From CAZBYL01 sp964522805 (GTDB lineage Bacteria; Synergistota; Synergistia; Synergistales; Synergistaceae), in contig CAZFWP010000005.1 of assembly GCA_964522805.1 (NCBI GenBank), forward strand, positions 1-38,319: a stretch of 38,319 nucleotides of DNA, read 5' to 3'. Below are positions 34,490 to 38,319 of the stretch, one piece after another. A program made the translations under genes and the position numbers. The notes beneath the pieces are model-generated. The model had not been told where the DNA came from and did no database searches. It saw nothing but the letters and a program-made list of their open reading frames with translations. Every line of letters begins with the position of its first letter. Position 1 is the first letter of the stretch.

Positions 34490-37400
34490 TCAGTCACTCT
34501 TTTTGACGCCGCCGGACTCCCCGTTTTCTGTGTGTTTGGGCAATAGCAGGGACTCTCTTTCCGTGAGGTATTCATATAAAGTACGATAGAGAAGGTCTGG
34601 GTCTATTGGTTTTGCCAGATGAGCGTTCATTCCCGCTCTTTGAGAGCGTTCAATGTCATCTTCAAAGGCATTGGCTGTCATAGCGATGATAGGCACAGTC
34701 TTAGCATCAGGGCGGCTAAGGCGGCGAATTAGTATCGCCGCTTGCAGACCGTCCATCACCGGCATACGGATATCCATAAGCACCGCATCATAATATCCGG
34801 GCTGAGACAAGGTAAAGGTTTCCACACCCTTACCGCCGTTTTCTGCAACATCGACAATAAAACCGCGTGTTTCCAACAGTTTTTTCGCCACTTCAATATT
34901 GAGAGGATGGTCTTCGCACAGCAGCACGCGGCGGCCACTGAAATCATACAGTTTGACTGTTTCAAACCGATCATCTTCTTGTTTTTCTCCCATCACATGC
35001 TCAAAGGCGGAAATAAGCGAACTGCGGAAGAGCGGTTTATCCATCAGCATATTGACACCGGCAAGTTTAGCCTCATGCTCTATCGCGCTCCAGTTGTATG
35101 CGGTCATAATAATTATCGTCACATCAAGCCCCACAATAGCGCGGATGCGCCGCGCGGCTTCGATGCCGTCCATCTCCGGCATCTTCCAATCAAGGAGAAT
35201 AATGTTGTAGAACTGTTTACTGCGCCATTTCTCCGCAACAAGCTCCACTGCTTTGCAGCCGCTGTCTACCCATTCAGCTTTAATTCCCATTTCATGCAGT
35301 ATTTCCGCAGCGTTGCGGCAAACATCGACGTCATCGTCGACGACCAAGGTGAAGAGGTCGGCAAAGCGTCCTGTTTGCTTGTTCACACTGCGCAGCCGCG
35401 CCTCTTCGCTGACGCCGAGTTTTACGGTAACGTCAAATTCACTGCCGATACCGACAATGCTTCTGACTCTGATATCGCCATCCATCATCGACACCAGGTT
35501 TTTGCTTATGGCAAGTCCCAGTCCCGTGCCCCCGTACATTGTAGTGCTGCAGGAGTGTTCCTGTGAAAAAGGCTCAAAAAGCCTCGGTAGGAATTCGTCG
35601 CTGATACCGCAGCCGGTGTCGCTAATAACAAATTCCAAAATTACACTGTTGCCTTTTTTCTGTTTCTGTCTGACGCTGAAGGTAACTTTGCCGTTAGGAG
35701 GGGTAAATTTTACAGCATTTCCTAGAATGTTGATAATTACCTGCTGTAATTTCATCGCGTCTCCGATATAGCAGTCATCGACGCTGGCATCGATAATGCT
35801 CTCAAATTCCACTTCTTGTGCCTCTGCCTGACTGTAAATAATCCCGATAATCGCATTAAGAAACTCATTAAATGATATTTTTTCGTTTTTAAGCAGCACT
35901 TTGCCGCTCTCAATGCGGCTCATATCAAGAATATCGTTAATCAGCGAAAGCAGAAAACGTGAGGAGATGCCTATTTTTGAGATACAGTCGGAAACATTGT
36001 CGTTATTGCCGATTGATTTGGCTGCGATAGCAGACATTCCGATGATGGCGTTCATCGGTGTACGAATTTCATGGCTCATTCTGGAAAGGAAATCCGTCTT
36101 AGCAGAGCTGGCCTGCTTCGCCGCTTCCAGAGCCGAAGCCAAGAGTTCGTTTTTGCGCTGCTCTTCCTTAAAGATGTGGGTGACATCTATCCTGGTCATC
36201 AGCAGCACATTCATTTCCCTGTCCAAGTAGGAATAACGGATCTTCTTATGCAGAACGTCGCCGTCTTTTCCTTTTACTTTCACGGTAATGTCATAAAGAT
36301 CTTTGGATTTAAGCTCCGTAATGATATTTGACAGCTCCAGCTTCTGTAAGGCCCTTTCGCGGTCCTCCTCGCAGACATAGCGTCTGATGCAGCTGCGGAC
36401 TTCTGCTATATACGAATCGCCGCTTTGAGCGGGAAGCTGATCCTGTTTGTCTGATTTTGTATACATTTGGTAGAGGTCACGCTCAGCATCGATACGCAGG
36501 ATATAATCATAGTCCGAGCTGATAACACTGTTAAAAATTTCCTCCTTGGATTTGCGCTCATTTATGTCGGTCGCATAGATAAAAGCCTCTATATCGCCGG
36601 AGGCAGGGTTTTTAAACAGTGTAACCGATGTCATCAGCCAGATACACTTGTTTTGGAAAAGGTATGGGTGCTCATGCGAGCACTGCAAGGTTCCTTCGTA
36701 GTATTTATTGATCAAGGCGCTGCGGTTATAGTAATCGGCATATAGCTTGCGCTGTGTTTCACCGGGGATATTGGCATAAGCAGCCGCAAAGAAAGAGTCT
36801 ACCGTACCGCCATCCTGAAGTGCTAAAATATTGCAGTCCTTGCTGTAGCCGTCACTGCATCGGTTCGTTGAGAGGTTAAAGCGAAAAGAGCCAACGGTGT
36901 TGCCCTTAACAACTTCGCGGTAAGAAAGCCCTTCGTTGTAGCGCACTTCGAGCATCTTTTGTTCGGAAATATCTATGCCTGTACCAACAGCCCTCGTTGT
37001 TTTGCCATGTTTGCCGTACACTGCGGTATAAATAATTTTACGCCACTGATAGAGCCCGTTTGCCGAGTCCTTCCAGCGGACTTCGCATTGAGCTGAGTCG
37101 CTGCCAGACAGCAGCTCTTGATACATACGGCGTACTTCAGCCTCGTCTTCAGGGTAGATGCTGCCGTCACCCCAAAAACAGTCGGGAACATTTTCCGTTA
37201 CCAGCTCATATCCGTAAAAAGTTCTGTTCTCTTCTGATTGGTAAATTCTTTTTTCAGCCATTTCATATATCCAGAAGGTTACTCCCGCCTGTTCAACGGC
37301 GATGCGGACTATTTCCTGATTTATCCGCGCTTTTTCTTCCGCTTCCTTCTGTTTGGTAATATCAATAACCATACCTGAGATGGCGCGTATCCCATCTATA

Positions 37401-38152
37401 TTGACAAATTCGGAACGCACCATAATGTGCTTTACAGTACCGTCGCCGCAGACCACTCTCATCTCTGTATCAAAGCGCTTAAGGCCGCGGGCTATACCCT
37501 CTGAGATTGATTTCTCTACCGCAGGCAGATCTTCCGCATATACATAATTCTTCACCTTGTTATCGTGTATCCGCTTCATCGATTCGGGAGTGTAGCCGTG
37601 GAATTCATAGTATTTATCGTTTGCGTAAAGAAGCTCCCAATCGCCCTCTGCCGAAAGGATAAAGACTCCTCCGTTATTAATTGTGCGGTAAAGATCCAAC
37701 TGATCCTGGCGGTCACATACATATTTGACTGTCTGCTGGAGCCGGCTGCTCTCATTATCAGCAGTAATATCTTTAACACTGCCGTTCATCACAGAGCGCC
37801 CTCCCCATTCAGAGATAACGCCCCTAACGTGAACTTGGCGCACGTTACCCTTACCGGTGCGCACTCTCATATCCCATTCGACAACTACCTTGCCGTCAGC
37901 GTTTGCCGCAGCGCTGCTGCAAATCTCTTTGACCTTGGACAAGTCTTCAGGATGCACATAGCCGGAGCATTTATTGTTAATCCACTCAGACATGCTCTCC
38001 TTTGTATATTCGTGTATGGCATAATATGCATCGTTACCGTAAAGCAAAGTAAAACTATCATCCATCAACACCGAAAAAAGCGCCGTACCGCTGGCATAGG
38101 AAAAAGTGTCAATATAATTGGCAACCTCAGGCGGAAGATATGTTTTTTTCAT
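34490..38152 (-). CDS. Multi-PAS hybrid histidine kinase with two receiver domains
   Basis: A 1220-residue soluble hybrid sensor kinase without transmembrane segments. Four to five PAS-like domains (about 25-140, 155-270, 285-400, 410-535 and 540-660) precede a HisKA/HATPase core: phosphorylated His694 in RMSHEIRTPMNA, N-box near 805 (GNAVKFTP), DTGCGIS and GGTGLGLAISKN. Two receivers follow, with Asp988 (LLDWKMPEMDG) and Asp1127 (LMDIRMPVMDG). No HPt is fused, so a separate one or a partner regulator is needed; none is next to it. The frame opens at TTG 38167, but ATG 38152, six bases from AGAGGA, is better. The PAS domains suggest sensing of a soluble cue or redox state; no ligand can be named. 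Confidence 0.92.
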   Translation of the reverse strand: MKKTYLPPEVANYIDTFSYASGTALFSVLMDDSFTLLYGNDAYYAIHEYTKESMSEWINNKCSGYVHPEDLSKVKEICSSAAANADGKVVVEWDMRVRTGKGNVRQVHVRGVISEWGGRSVMNGSVKDITADNESSRLQQTVKYVCDRQDQLDLYRTINNGGVFILSAEGDWELLYANDKYYEFHGYTPESMKRIHDNKVKNYVYAEDLPAVEKSISEGIARGLKRFDTEMRVVCGDGTVKHIMVRSEFVNIDGIRAISGMVIDITKQKEAEEKARINQEIVRIAVEQAGVTFWIYEMAEKRIYQSEENRTFYGYELVTENVPDCFWGDGSIYPEDEAEVRRMYQELLSGSDSAQCEVRWKDSANGLYQWRKIIYTAVYGKHGKTTRAVGTGIDISEQKMLEVRYNEGLSYREVVKGNTVGSFRFNLSTNRCSDGYSKDCNILALQDGGTVDSFFAAAYANIPGETQRKLYADYYNRSALINKYYEGTLQCSHEHPYLFQNKCIWLMTSVTLFKNPASGDIEAFIYATDINERKSKEEIFNSVISSDYDYILRIDAERDLYQMYTKSDKQDQLPAQSGDSYIAEVRSCIRRYVCEEDRERALQKLELSNIITELKSKDLYDITVKVKGKDGDVLHKKIRYSYLDREMNVLLMTRIDVTHIFKEEQRKNELLASALEAAKQASSAKTDFLSRMSHEIRTPMNAIIGMSAIAAKSIGNNDNVSDCISKIGISSRFLLSLINDILDMSRIESGKVLLKNEKISFNEFLNAIIGIIYSQAEAQEVEFESIIDASVDDCYIGDAMKLQQVIINILGNAVKFTPPNGKVTFSVRQKQKKGNSVILEFVISDTGCGISDEFLPRLFEPFSQEHSCSTTMYGGTGLGLAISKNLVSMMDGDIRVRSIVGIGSEFDVTVKLGVSEEARLRSVNKQTGRFADLFTLVVDDDVDVCRNAAEILHEMGIKAEWVDSGCKAVELVAEKWRSKQFYNIILLDWKMPEMDGIEAARRIRAIVGLDVTIIIMTAYNWSAIEHEAKLAGVNMLMDKPLFRSSLISAFEHVMGEKQEDDRFETVKLYDFSGRRVLLCEDHPLNIEVAKKLLETRGFIVDVAENGGKGVETFTLSQPGYYDAVLMDIRMPVMDGLQAAILIRRLSRPDAKTVPIIAMTANAFEDDIERSQRAGMNAHLAKPIDPDLLYRTLYEYLTERESLLLPKHTENGESGGVKKSD

Positions 38153-38290
38153 TAACAGTCCTCTCAATCATCACAATAATAAACGGCTGCGGCGGCTAGG
38201 TTCGATTAACCCCACAGACGTGCGGAAAAGGCTCTGTATTGGGCGGCCAAATGAATAACAATCATATAGGACATATCGCCACCCTATTTT

Positions 38291-38319
38291 TTGACAAAGC
38301 ACTAAAATATAAAATAATT
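38291..38319 (+). promoter_or_regulatory. Possible plus-strand promoter at the right edge
   Basis: TTGACA (38291-38296), a 17-base spacer and ATAATT at the last six bases. It would start a transcript to the right, divergent from the histidine kinase, if the next gene lies there; it is cut by the window end. Confidence 0.35.

Noticed and set aside
37565..38155. A 196-codon plus-strand frame opposite the histidine kinase
   Set aside because: The PAS domains explain this region; the frame has no ribosome-binding site or recognisable motif.

Overview
The window reads as chromosomal DNA from an anaerobic, amino-acid-fermenting bacterium, most likely a Synergistota member (Synergistes/Cloacibacillus-like). 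That placement is inferred from gene content: a DUF3798 periplasmic protein, M20/M24/M29-like peptidases, a PaaK-ACT pair, pyruvate:ferredoxin oxidoreductase, HydF and phosphotransbutyrylase. No 16S or other decisive marker is present. TTG start codons behind strong Shine-Dalgarno sequences are unusually common. I see no phage, insertion sequence, CRISPR array, tRNA or rRNA.

Layout. 1-1425 (-): a ketimine-reductase-like protein of the ornithine cyclodeaminase/mu-crystallin family, then a serine dehydratase cut by the window edge. 1855-3935 (-): promoter, a 5' leader with a small leader-peptide ORF and a terminator/antiterminator, a PaaK-type aryl-CoA ligase, a tandem ACT protein and a terminator. 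4084-7310 (+): an exported FAD oxidoreductase and an M20D amidohydrolase. 7431-10113 (-): a second M20 amidohydrolase and an AMP-forming ligase, both lacking key catalytic residues. 10435-13470 (-): apbE, NusG-II protein, Gx transporter, B3/B4 protein and a Cys-rich DUF3795 protein. 13655-14881 (+): hydF. 15060-19464 (-): a two-repeat secreted protein, M23 peptidase, alpha/beta hydrolase, ptb and plsC. 19543-22252 (+): a DUF502 membrane protein, and a CNNM/CorC protein, with a RhuM-like remnant on the other strand between them. 22572-27689 (+): PFOR and a carboxyltransferase subunit in one operon. 27820-31967 (-): M29-like aminopeptidase, DUF3798 protein and M24 aminopeptidase, divergent from a GntR/FCD regulator. 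33186-34168 (+): L10 leader, rplJ and rplL. 34490-38152 (-): a large soluble PAS hybrid histidine kinase.

The genes fit peptide and amino-acid catabolism: peptidases release amino acids; the reductase and dehydratase interconvert imino, keto and amino acids; PaaK activates aryl acids; PFOR and the carboxyltransferase handle pyruvate; Ptb would recover acyl-phosphate; HydF and ApbE mature hydrogenase and flavoproteins.

Most interesting: the leader upstream of PaaK (3677-3935), where a 12-nt segment inside the leader ORF can pair either with the next part of the ORF or perfectly with the terminator's 5' arm; a modular intergenic repeat in two copies (1641-1841, 10221-10440); and the amidohydrolase/ligase operon with lost catalytic residues.
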